Below, in pieces: positions 13,101 to 24,290 of a DNA stretch of 64,000 nucleotides. Position 1 is the stretch's first letter. The number at the start of each line of letters is the position of its first letter. The translations under genes were made by a program, and so were the position numbers. Under the pieces are notes generated by a model. The model saw nothing but the letters and a program-made list of their open reading frames with translations. It was not told where the DNA came from and did not search any database. This DNA is from Heterostelium album PN500 (taxonomy: Eukaryota > Evosea > Eumycetozoa > Acytosteliales > Acytosteliaceae), in contig NW_008805073.1 in the NCBI RefSeq assembly GCF_000004825.1, forward strand, positions 1,054,001-1,118,000, written 5' to 3'.

Positions 13101-16100
13101 TCCAACGATTTTGAATGTCACTGAAAACCAAAGTAATACAGATGGTGGAGCATTTATTTCAATTATTGGTTTTGATTTCGTTCCAAATGAAATCAATGAA
13201 ACAATCGATTATTTGACAACAAATCCAGCATATACTTATAATGACGAGTATATTTACAATCTTGAAGGACCATTGACATACAGCAATGCAAGTATTGCAC
13301 AATATCTATTCAACAATATTACTTTTGTCAATTCAACATTGGTGACTGCTCAAATTCCACCTGGAATCGGTGCAAATCACACAATATCACTTTTCATTGG
13401 TGGTCAAAATTCAACACAACTCTTCAACTTTTCATACAATGCTCCAAATATATCATCGATTTCATATTCAGATACAATTGGTCAAAATATCACATTATCA
13501 GGTTGCAACTTCGTTCCCAAGAATGTTTCATCTGGAAATTCAAGTTTTGTTTTGATCAACGGAACTGAATGTCAATCACCTCAATGGATTTCATCAAACA
13601 CAATCAATTGTACTGCTTATCCAGGTATTGGAAAGAATTTAACATTAACTGTATCGATTGGAGCTCAAAACAATACTGACAATACAACATTCTCTTATAA
13701 TCGTAAGTTTTTCTTTATAAATTTGATTATTTTATTTACTAATTTAATACTATCATGAATATTTAGCACCAAACGTAAATAATGTGACAATGAGTAAAAC
13801 AGATGGTGAGATTATTTCGATTATCGGTGATAATTTCGTTCCAGCCAACATTTATGCTTTCAAATCAAATGTAACGATTTTCAATGATCTTTGTGATAAT
13901 ATTAACTGGATCAATGAGAATAATATTACATGTACTGCTAAAGCTGGAATTGGAAAGAACTTAACACTTTCTGTTATTGTTGGAGACCAACAATCAACCA
14001 ATAATAATGTAACATTCTCATATTTACCACCAACCATCAAGAATAATGTGACAACCGATACAAAAGGAGGTTCAGTTATCATTGAAGGAACCAACTTTGT
14101 TCCACAAAACATCGAACCAAAGAATTCAAATATTACGATAAATGACAACAACTGTCAGAATATCGAATGGAGAAGTTCTTCCTCCATTAAATTTGATGTA
14201 CCACCAGGAATTGGAAATAATCAAACTTTTGTTATTTTTGTTGGAAATCAAACAACTGATCAAAAACATTACTTTGACTACAACAGTATGTATAGAAATT
14301 AATTCTAATTATTTGTTAATGAAATTATTAATTTTAAACTTTTTATTATTATTTCGAAATAGAACCAAAGATATCGAGTATTTCTAAATCCAAAACAGAT
14401 GGTGAACAAATTACTTTGGCAGGTACAAACTTTGTGCCACTGAATGTTGAACCAAGAAACTCTAATCTTACAATTGGAACTCAAGCATGTAATAATATTG
14501 TTTGGAGTAGTGATACTCAGATTCTTTGTACGATTCCAAAAGGTATTGGAAAGAGTTTGAATGTAACACTTTTTGTTGGAAATCAGACCACTGAAGATAA
14601 ACCAACTTTTGATTATATTGGTAAGTTAAACAAACATCCACTCAATTTCAATCGATAATTTAATTATTTTAATTAATACTTTTTGTATTTTATGAATAGC
14701 ACCTTCGATTAGCAGTGTAACGAATTCAAAGACAAGTGGTGAATCAATCACTCTTCAAGGTTCAAACTTTGTTCCCGAAAACGTTGAACCAAAGAATTCA
14801 AACATCACAATTAACAAGAATGTCTGTAAAGATCCAGTTTGGACAAGTTCATCACAGATCATTTGCACAGCACCATCTGGTATTGGAAAAGATTTAGAAT
14901 TATTATTATTTGTTGGAAATCAATCTACCACAACCAAATTCACCTATAAAAGTAATGTATTAAATTTGAAAAATGAAAATTAACTATTTCATATTAATAT
15001 CTGATTAAATATATTTTTTTTTAGTTCCAAAATTGGATGATACAAAATACAAAGGAAATCCATCTGGAGGTGATTGGATAATAATCAAAGGTGAAAACTT
15101 TATTCCAAGTGATTTCGTTCAAGAAGTCAATCAAAAAACACAAGATAGTAACAATTCAGTATCGATTGCCGACAAACAATGTCAATCAGTGGAATGGGTA
15201 GACTTTAACACTGTTAAATGTCAGATTCCATCTGGAACAGGTAAAGATAAGAATATAAAGGTTACTGTTGGAACTCAGAGTTCAGAGAACAATCAATTGT
15301 TCAGTTATAATGCTCCTGTTGTCGAATCTATTTCTCCAGATAATGGTGAACAATCCTCAAAGAAACAAGTCACAATTAATGGAATAAACTTTGGTTCAAA
15401 TCCTACAGCCACAATTGGAGATGCTGGTGAGTGTCAGAGTGTCGTGGTTCTATCAAAGTTGAATGACAAAGAAAGAATTCAATGTAATGTTCCAGAATAT
15501 AATACAAATGGTGCACAAATCGTTAGTGTAACATTGGATGGTCAGAAATCAAATGAAACCAATGTTAAATATACATACAATGGTGATCCAAAGATTGATT
15601 CGATTTCACCCACCTCTGGATCTGTCGATGGTAACTTTGAGATGACTGTTTCTGGAAAGAACTTTAAGAATGGCGATGCAACAGTGACTGTCTACTTCAA
15701 CTCGAAATCGATTACACCAACATCTAAATCAACTGATACCATCAAATTTACAGTTCCTGAAGGTGGAGGTACCAGTATTGCACTTTACATCAAGGTTGGC
15801 AATTCACAAAGTAACACAAACAATGACTTCTCATATGATGCACCAAAGATAATATCGATCACACCAGATGAAGGTCCTTATGACCAAGAAACATCAGTCA
15901 GTATCTCTGGATCAAATCTTGGTCTTTCATCTGATTCCTCTTCGACCACAATCACAGTTGGTGGAAAACCATGCTCAAGTATTCAAGTTTCATCTTCATC
16001 ATCAGTGAGCTGTACAGTTCCCAGAAACGAAGATGAAGGAGAAGTATATGTTCAACTTACTTTCAAATCTCAAAGTGCATCCACAACATTCAAGTACACC

Positions 16101-18204
16101 AAAGAAGATTCAAGTAGCAGCAGTGATAGTAGTGACAGCAGTGACAGTAGTCATGGTAGTGAAGGAAGTCACGAAGATTCAACTACCTCAACCACAGCAT
16201 CTACTACTGGTGGAGGCACTGATGGCGGTGGCCCTGGAAGCACTGGAGGTGGTCCTGGTGGTCCTGGTGGTCCTGGTATTGCACCTCCAATTTTCCCAGC
16301 GATTGGAGGTGGGGATGATGATGATGGAGACCATACAACTGGTGGTACTTCCACAACAGGTGGTACTTCTTCGACAACTTCCCACAACCCCCACAAGCTC
16401 CCTGACTTCTGGTGGTACAACATCCACAAGCACCTCGACAACTTCTACTACTGGTGAATCTACAGCAATAACAACCGGGGAACCAACAACAGGTTATCCA
16501 ACCACAACCATATTGACAACTTCTACAACCGGTGGAACTACAGATGTAGTAACAAGCTCTGCAACATCAACAACATCTACTACTATCAGTACAGACTCAA
16601 CCACCGAAAGTACAATCACAACAAGCGGATCAGATAATTCCACCACGTCAACAACTGGTGAATTTACCACCACTTCCACCTCTACCACTTCCACAACTGG
16701 TGAAAGTACAACCACCGATGGAGAACCCACTTCCACATCTACCACTGGTGAACCAACAACAGTATCTACCTCCACCACTTTGACCACAAGTATAGATTCA
16801 ACAACCTCGACTACATCTGATTATTCTACTACAACAAGTGGAGATTCAATTACGTCGACCACAGCATCTACTACTGGTGGAGGCAATGATGGCGGTGGCC
16901 CTGGAAGCACTGGAGGTGGTCCTGGTGGTCCTGGAATTGCACCTCCAATTTTCCCAGCGATTGGAGGTGGAGATGATGATGATGGAGACCATACAACAGG
17001 TGGTACTTCTTCAACAACTTCCACAACCTCGACAAGCTCCCTGACTTCTGGTGGTACAGCATCCACCTCAACAACTGGTGAATCTACAGCAATAACAACC
17101 GGAGAATCAACTACCTTAACACCAAACACAACAACTACCTCTACAACTTCTACAACGGGCGGAACTACAGATGTAGCTACAAGCAACTCTACAACATCAA
17201 CAACATCTACTATCAGCACAGATTCAACAACTGGAAGTACAATCACAACAAGCGGATCAGATAATTCCACCACTTCAACAACTGGAGATCCCATTTCCAC
17301 CACTTCAACAACTGGAGATCCTTCAACAACCACTTTTACCACAGCCGGAGATTCATCAACCTCTTCTACTTCGACAACAGCTGGAGATTCGACAACCACT
17401 ACAACAAGTGGTGATTCAACAACCTCTACTACTTCGACAACTAGTAATGATTCAACGACTTCGATAATATCTGAAGATTCAACAACTTCGTCATCAGATT
17501 TAACAACCTCTTCTAATTCGACCACTGGTGGGGATTCAACAACAGGTTCAGCAACTTCGACAACAAGTGTAGATTCAACAACCTCTTCTAATTCGACCAC
17601 TGGTGGAGATTCAACAACTTCGACAACAAGTGAATCAACAACGTCTATCCCCACTTCAACCACAGGTTGGGATTCAACAACATCATCCACTTCTGGTGAT
17701 TCTACTACAACAGGTGGAGATTTATCAACTTCGACAACTGGCGGTACAAACACCACTGGAGAACTTACTTCAACCACTGGTGAGGATCCTTTGACATCCA
17801 CCTCTACAACAAGTGGTGATTCCACAACCTTTACTGATTCATTAACCTCTACCACAACTGGTGATTCATCAACCTCGGCTTCATCTGGAGATTCATTAAC
17901 CTCGACAACATCTGGTGATTCCACAACCTCTACTACATCTGGAGATTCATTAACCTCTACCACAACTGGTGATTCATCAACCTCAACAACTGGTGAAGAT
18001 TCCACAGCTTCTACAACTGGTGAAGATGTATCAACTTCGACTACAAGTGGAGATTCATCAACTTCTACAACAGGTGTAGATCCTTCTACATCCACTTCTA
18101 CCACTGGTGCAGATTCAACATCCTTGACCACAACTGGAGATTCTATTACCAGTTTCGATTCATCAACTTCGACAACAAGTGGTGATTCAGTATCAACAAA
18201 ATGA
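4152..18204 (+). CDS. Giant IPT/TIG-repeat protein with embedded inactive DNase II-like domain and Thr/Ser-rich stalk (two apparent frameshifts)
   Basis: Nine exons: 4152-4209, 4308-5129, 5200-5457, 5516-7407, 7464-13702, 13767-14285, 14363-14620, 14700-14951 and 15025-18204. Exon 1 encodes a signal peptide (MKDFRSSHLFFSLLIIF) and splices in phase to the TIG frame. One apparent extra base lies near 6030-6050 and another at 16381-16383. With both discounted the coding length is 13,476 nt, about 4,491 residues. Order: signal peptide; TIG repeats; a DNase II-like domain (about 9240-10290, starting ACKSNSGKQVSWWFAKKLP); about 550 unrecognised residues (10290-11920); more TIG repeats rich in N-glycosylation sequons; a Ser/Asp, Gly/Pro and Thr/Ser stalk. 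In the DNase II-like part both HxK motifs have lost their histidine (SLGKG; DKSYI), so it is probably not a nuclease. No C-terminal membrane helix or GPI signal is visible. If the frameshifts are real, the gene is broken. Confidence 0.72.
9240..10290 (+). other. DNase II-like domain lacking catalytic histidines
   Basis: Sub-region of the giant TIG gene. It aligns by eye to DNase II: the N-terminal CxxxSGxxVxWWxxxKLP block, 'VVYNDHPW' for the family's LLYNDQPP, 'GKGILVAQ' for HTKGVLLLD, 'HIKHSMEGFP' for LVHSVPNFP, and near 10100-10210 'DKSY...HLCLGDYSS...GGGIAVC' for DHSKWCV...CVGDMNR...GGGTLC. The fold signatures are kept, while His of the first HxK is replaced by Leu and His of the second by Lys. 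Confidence 0.72.
16191..16485 (+). repeat. Thr/Gly-rich stalk repeat, copy 1 (carries extra C)
   Basis: About 295 bp nearly identical to 16858-17108. It encodes a Thr run, then a GGG.GSTGGGPGG Gly/Pro stretch, an APPIFPAIGGGDDDDGD block, and Thr/Ser again. This copy has three C bases at 16381-16383 where the second copy has two, which shifts the frame and gives a stop at 16455. Confidence 0.9.
16858..17108 (+). repeat. Thr/Gly-rich stalk repeat, copy 2 (frame intact)
   Basis: Second copy of the unit at 16191-16485, open in the stalk frame. It is one GPG triplet shorter in the Gly/Pro stretch. The stalk continues to 18204 as degenerate Thr/Ser/Gly repeats (STTSGDS, STTGEDS). Confidence 0.9.
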
Positions 18205-18417
18205 AGATCATTCTTCAACCATCTATATTAACTTCAGCACCATTGACAGAAATTGAATTAACCAAAATAAATAATAGGAAAAATTCAAAACATAATGTGT
18301 CTTAAAACGAATATTAAATGCAAATTTGCTTTGATAATTGTCACAATACTTTCGGAAGTTATTGTGTTGTTTTTTTTGTTTATTAAAATTAATATATAAT
18401 ATAAATAAGTAAATTAA

Positions 18418-21400
18418 TTAAAACCTGCTATTATTTATAGATTGTCTCATTAATCTTGATTCTCTTCTGATTTTGAGGAAAGTGGCGATGGAATGTCTCT
18501 TCCATATGAGGACAGCGGTGGAGATGGCCAAGACAATTGAAACAGAGACTATTGTAGACATAAGAATAGTTCTACTCTTGGTATTACTGAACACAGAGTC
18601 ATCGGTGGGTGTACATGAATCAGCACTATTGACCAACATAGACATTGACGTCTTTCCCGAATCAAGAGTAATGCACTTGTTGTCAACGTCTTTCTGTTGT
18701 CCGGTAGATGGGTTAAACACTCTGATATTGACAGTACTGAAATTACCAGAGAATGATCCATATCTCATCATTGTAATACTTCCAACACTAGCCAACTTGT
18801 CTATATTCTCTTGATTCAAAACAATTGTTAGAGTACCATTGAAACTCATATTCTTTCCAACATGTACTATAAATTAAATATTAATATTTAATTAAAATGA
18901 TAAAATAATTAAATTAAAATACATACTTTGAGATATACTTTGATTATTATTATCAATATCAATATAGATATTGGTATTTGAATTGATTTGTTGGTTGCAG
19001 TCACCTGTGATGTTTAAGGTGGATGTAGTATTCTGAGAACCAAGAGAACCTGACTCATGGTAGAGATCTCCATCGACAGTGCTACCAGCAGCAAACATCG
19101 ATCCACCTTTGATAAACAAAGTACCAGTGGATATGGTAGAGTTATTTAAATCAATATGTCCAGTTTGAATAGAGAATTGATTACTTGACAATTTAGAACC
19201 ATAGAAATAAGCTTGACCATTATTAATAAATTGCTAATATGATAAAAATAATAAAAAAATATTAGTATCTTTTAATATTAAATTGCCAATATGTTCAACT
19301 TACATCAATTACATTATTAGTATTTTCCATAAAATGGAATTGACCAAAGTTTTCAATAATATTGGAATTGTCATCGCTAGTAAGACTTGAGTACAACTTA
19401 ACGGTTCCGCCTACCAAATTATTGAATACAGTGTTACCACCTATGATTAATTTACCCAAGATATTCAGTCTATCTTCATTACTAAGAGTACCAGAGTTTA
19501 ATGTGAGTTGTCCATTTTGTTGAAGATCAAATTGACCGTTCTTGATCTCCATTGACGATGAAGAAACACTTAAATTACCACTGACAGATACTCTTGAGTT
19601 ATTGGACAGTAAAAGTGAAGATCCCTCTAGAATATTGAAAATACCACTGATTTGTTTCTCTCCGGATGACAGTTGGACCAAACTTTGGTTACACAGAATA
19701 CTACTAAATGCACTTTGTAATAGGTAACCACTGATGCTTAATGAGCCATTATTAAGATTAATAATACTTTGCTCAGTCATATTTAAGATTGACAATGGGT
19801 CAATGTTTAGAGTGGATTGGAGTAGTGATAGTTTGGATTTTCCGGACATTGTACCTTTAGTTCCCACCATTGACAATGAGGAATCGGTGTCGGTATTGAT
19901 TTTAGATTGATCCGAGAATGAGAATGGCTTATTAAATAATATATCAGAGTTGGAAACCAAAAGAATAGATGAATCTTTGAAATTCATTGATTCACCGTTG
20001 TGATTGAATATTGATTTTTGACTGACTGCAAGTGTAGATTGGTCAGCTGCATTCACCACCGATCCAGAATTGATGACAGTATTCTGTTTGAGTTGAATTC
20101 CGGATTGATCATTCAATGAGAGTAGAGATGAACTGGCCAAACCAATATTTGAATTTAAAAATGATAATAAACTACTGTCTTTCAAGGAATGTCTTGCTCC
20201 ATTCATGCCAACTTTACATGAATTTCCATAAAACTTAGAAGTACCAGAGCTTTGGAATTGAGAATTAATATTAACATTACTATTTGAAAAATTAACCTCT
20301 GAATCACTCTACAAAAAAATTAAAAATAGATGTTAGTCAATTGTTTTTAAAATATAAAACAATTAAACTACATACTGAAATATCCATTGATTGTGGAGAT
20401 AGATTGGAAGTTGTATTATCAATACTGACAGTACCTGAAATCGAAAAAACTCCATTGCTATTTGGAGTATTGATGTCACCATTCGCAATATTGAAAGTTG
20501 CACTGTTTGTAATATTTAAACTATTAATTGATAATGATGATCCAGTAAATTGATTGTTTGAATCAGAAATGAATGAATTTGCCTTCATCTGACCATTTTT
20601 TCCAATCAAAGAACCCTAAGTTCCAAATAAAAAATAATAAAATTAATATTTATAAAATTTAAAATGAATATAATTTGAAACTTACACCAATATTCTTTAG
20701 TAAATTAGTTAGAATATTTCCTTCGGAATAGGCTTTGGAATTTGAATTGATTGAAAATGAAGATGTTTGGAAGGAACCGTAATTGTTAACACGCGCACCA
20801 TTGGATAGATTGGTGGAGTTTGGTGTGATGTATTTACCGGTTTGGTCAACGTTGATATTAGCATTGTCAGAATCAACTCCATATGATGTAAAGTCAGATC
20901 CAGTAATATTCAAGCTTGCATTCGATGACATATTAATTCCGGAATAGATGGAAGTGGTAGCATTAGCCAAGATCGATCCACCCACATTATTGAAATCATC
21001 GCTGTAGATTTGAGTATCGTTATTGACAAACAGAATGCCAGTGGCTGACAAATTGAAATTTTTAGCTTTGATTTTCGATGGGAAAATGGAGGCAATGAGT
21101 CCATCTACATTGAGCGCAGGAGTATCTAAACATATGCCCAAGATCAGCTGACATTTTACACCAGAGTTTTGGCCAATTGAGACACTGTCGTTGACAACCG
21201 TCGGAGAAAGCAACGCCGTTGCACCATTAACAAGCTCTCCTAAGCTAAAAAGCGCTCCTCCAAGAAGAGATATTGGTTTTTTTGCATTTAGTGAAGTGGA
21301 TCCACTTCCACTAGGCGAACTTGATCCACTGGTTGAACCCGATCCACCAGGCGAACTAGATCCACCATTTGCCTGTGTAGGAGGTTGTGTGATATTTATT

Positions 21401-21588
21401 GTACTGACAAAAGACAGATTCTTGGTAGGTCCCTGTGGAGGAACGAAACTACATCCATTCTTATTTTCGATTTGTAATATATTCTCTATAACTTTGGTTG
21501 CACAATCTAGTGCTTCTATGACTGATTGATTGGTTAAAATTAAATTGAAATAAAAAACTATGATAATCGCTAATAATGTTTTTTTCAT
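18418..21588 (-). CDS. Secreted repeat-rich (probably beta-helix) single-pass membrane protein
   Basis: Five exons: 21588-20686, 20615-20376, 20308-19304, 19233-18927 and 18866-18418. Introns are 60-70 nt with GT..AG borders; the sum is 2,904 nt, 967 residues. I chose the ATG at 21588 because it opens a strong signal peptide (MKKTLLAIIIVFYFNLIL); an in-frame ATG at 21636 adds 16 charged residues. After a Cys-containing head and a Gly/Ser/Pro linker comes about 650 residues of short degenerate repeats rich in Ser, Asn, Leu and Ile (SLLSLNDQS, SILLVSNSDI, SSLLLSNNSRV), typical of right-handed beta-helices. Near the C terminus lies one hydrophobic helix (about 20 residues, STIVSVSIVLAISTAVLIW), then a basic tail (KRHSIATFLKIRRESR). 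A cell-surface adhesin-like role is plausible, but I do not recognise the family. It follows the TIG gene tail to tail, 213 bp apart. Confidence 0.85.
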
Positions 21589-24290
21589 TTTTGTTTTAGA
21601 CTTTTTTACAAATAAATAAATATCAAAATTCTGCACACAAATGGAATTTAATAAATAATTTGAAATAAGTTTAATATTAATTAAATATGATTATTGCTAT
21701 TACTATTTTTAGTATTATTATCCTAACATATCTTTTTTATAAAAAAGTTAAAAACAAAACAATATAAAAATCTATTATTTTTATTATTTAATAAAACTTG
21801 GTTGATTTAGTTTATTAATGAGATATTGAGTGAAAATCATTAAATTGAAACAATTGGTTTTTTTGATTGGTTGGTTGGTTGTCTTTATTGGTACTGATAA
21901 GAAAATAACTGTCCTGTTGTTGTTGTTATTTTTATGATTATGATGTTTGACTGTTGAAAAAAAACAGTAATAAATTAAAATGGATCACAAAAATATTAAA
22001 GTATTGCAAAATAAAGAAAAAGTCTTTTAAAATAAATAAAATTTAAATAAAATTAAATAAATAAATAAATAAATAGTTAATCTAGTTTGATATTTTAGTA
22101 CTAGTATGTTTATTAAAAGTTAAAGATTTATTTGATGGATGTTGGTTGATAATATTGATATTATATTATTTTTATTCAATTTAATTGTGATGTTGGAACA
22201 TGGTGGTGGTTAGTTTGTGTGTTAGCGTGTGATGCACTTAGATAGATTTATAATAAATGGTAATTTTATTATTAATCAATATCAATGTTTATTGTGAAGA
22301 GAAAGGAAAAGGAGAGAATCACTAAAGAATAAAAAAATAAAAAAAAAACAAAAATATATCAAAATCAAAAAGAAAGTAAGAAAGAAGTGGTTTGATTGCT
22401 TTATCAAATTTTTTTGTATACTAATCAACAACTGACCATATTAACTTTTGCACCATTATTGATATAACTATTAGATAATCATATTTGCAAAGAGGAGCAA
22501 GCACTACTATAGTAGAGCATGATCCATCAATTCAATTGACCATTGGAAAGTAGATGTTGAAATTGCCAAGAAGGAAGAACACATTGTGTGTGTGCTACCA
22601 TAACCAATCAAACATACCACACACACTGCACATAATTATATAAAAAAAGAATTTGACCAAGCATGTGTATGGTTATAAAATAAAAAAAATATGATAATTT
22701 TTAATAAACAACACACACAAACACACCCCACACCAACTTTTATTGATATAAAATGTATACATGTAAGTTTATAAAGTTAGACAAAATGTGTTTGTTTTAT
22801 GATATGTTATGTACTGTGTGGTTTGTATAATTATATAAATAATTGCAATTATCACGCAATCCAAATTATATCTTTTTGAATTACATATGTATGTGTGTGT
22901 GTGTGTGTGTTTGATTGATTGATTGTTAACAATGTACATATTGATTGATTAATTAAATTTAAAGTATTTTTTATATTAACCACTATACACATTTAATAAA
23001 TATATATATATATATACTCTACATTGTAGTAATAACAATAATATCTTTTCTCATTTTCAAAGGGATTATTATAAACAACAAGTAATGAGAACAACAACAA
23101 CAACAACAACTTGTTGTTAATCAAGAACGAGATAGTAACTCTACATTGCTAACAATAATAGCGCTAAACACACACTAATATATGTATTCATTTTACTTTA
23201 AAATAATGAATATCAATAGATCTCTTTTGAAAAAAATGAGATAGCATATTCTAACTTCATATTATTGATTTGTTTTGACTTGATTGTTTGGATTATTACA
23301 ATAACAGTACTACTACTTTTAACTAATTATAAAAATAGATTGATTGTGATTGATTGATTGATTGATTGTGAAACAATAACAATAAAGTGTATGATAATTA
23401 AAGAAAGAAAGAATGATTGATTGTTGTTGTTTTTTCCCAAAACATATGCCCACAACACACGATTTATTACTGAATAATAGGTATGATTAATTATATATTC
23501 TTACCTATTACATATGAAAGATATGCTTGATTGATATAATTGATTAATTAGGTGTGTTGATTTGGTAAATTCCAATGTTGTTACCAATTTTAGAATTATA
23601 AAATCAATCAATCAAACCATCAAATCAATTGATCAATCGGAGATGCTAGATTCTTATTGTCATCTTATAGTGTGATACTATTGTTGTAACATAGGGTAAG
23701 TAATTTGATCATTGTAACTATTTTAAACATTCTCCATCCAAAAATAACAATGATTTTATCATTTTTGAATAAAACACATAAAATTTTATTCTATATTTAA
23801 ATAAGTATCGGGAATTGTTGATTATTAAACGATTTATTGTCAATTATTATTATTTATTTTTTATGTGTGTCAAAAAATGTAAAAAAAAGATTGAATATGA
23901 AGTGAAAAGATTGATGATCCCGTTACAGAAGAAAAAGTGCTTGCTTCAAACTTGAACCATGACTGACCTGAATATCTTTTGAATCGGTTGTAATTTCTAG
24001 AACCCATGGCACGGCGCTACCTAAAATCTAGGTGATTCTCTGCGGTACATCAGAGATGCATGAACCCTTAATTTCCTCTTCTCTCTCAATCTCTTCCGAT
24101 CTTCTTTCAATAGACTTCTCCTAATACAAGATATTAAAAAAGCAAAACTTATAAAATGTTTAATTTTTAATATTTAATTTTATTTATTTTTGAAAATTAA
24201 TACAAAAAAAACATTATAAACATATCAAAGTCGAATAATAATAATAAATGTACACATCTTTGTTCACGTTGTTGGTGATATTTGAATAAA
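21589..24290. other. Long AT-rich intergenic region with microsatellites
   Basis: About 2.7 kb without a supportable coding gene. It holds the upstream region of the 21588 gene and the downstream side of the bZIP gene. Visible are a (TG)n run near 22890, a (TA)n run near 23000, an (AAC)n run near 23090 and many ATTG repeats. Around 23905-24065 there is a conspicuously GC-richer patch, listed separately. Confidence 0.7.
23905..24065 (+). ncRNA. Candidate structured ncRNA, possibly C/D-box-like at its 5' part
   Basis: A GC-richer patch in an otherwise very AT-rich spacer. At 23905-23980 there is a seven-base closing stem (AAAAGAT 23905-23911 with ATCTTTT 23974-23980), TGATGA at 23912-23917 and CTGA at 23968-23971, the layout of a C/D snoRNA. 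The C box purine is a T, which weakens the call. Directly downstream are two perfect hairpins: ACCTA-AAATC-TAGGT (near 24018-24032) and CTCTG...CAGAG (near 24038-24055). No reading frame explains the patch. It could also be 3' flank of the bZIP gene. The strand is uncertain. Confidence 0.3.

Noticed and set aside
16821-18218. 465-codon open frame on the minus strand with SPVVEV repeats
   Set aside because: It is the antisense of the Thr/Ser stalk repeats. Repetitive ACA/TCT codons leave all complementary frames open. The start lies outside any promoter-like context and no splice signals are seen.
24001-24065. tRNA, U-snRNA or SRP RNA in the GC-rich patch
   Set aside because: No T-loop (GGTTCGAATCC), no U1-U6 signature and no SRP helix 8 motif could be recognised, so only a generic ncRNA candidate is reported.
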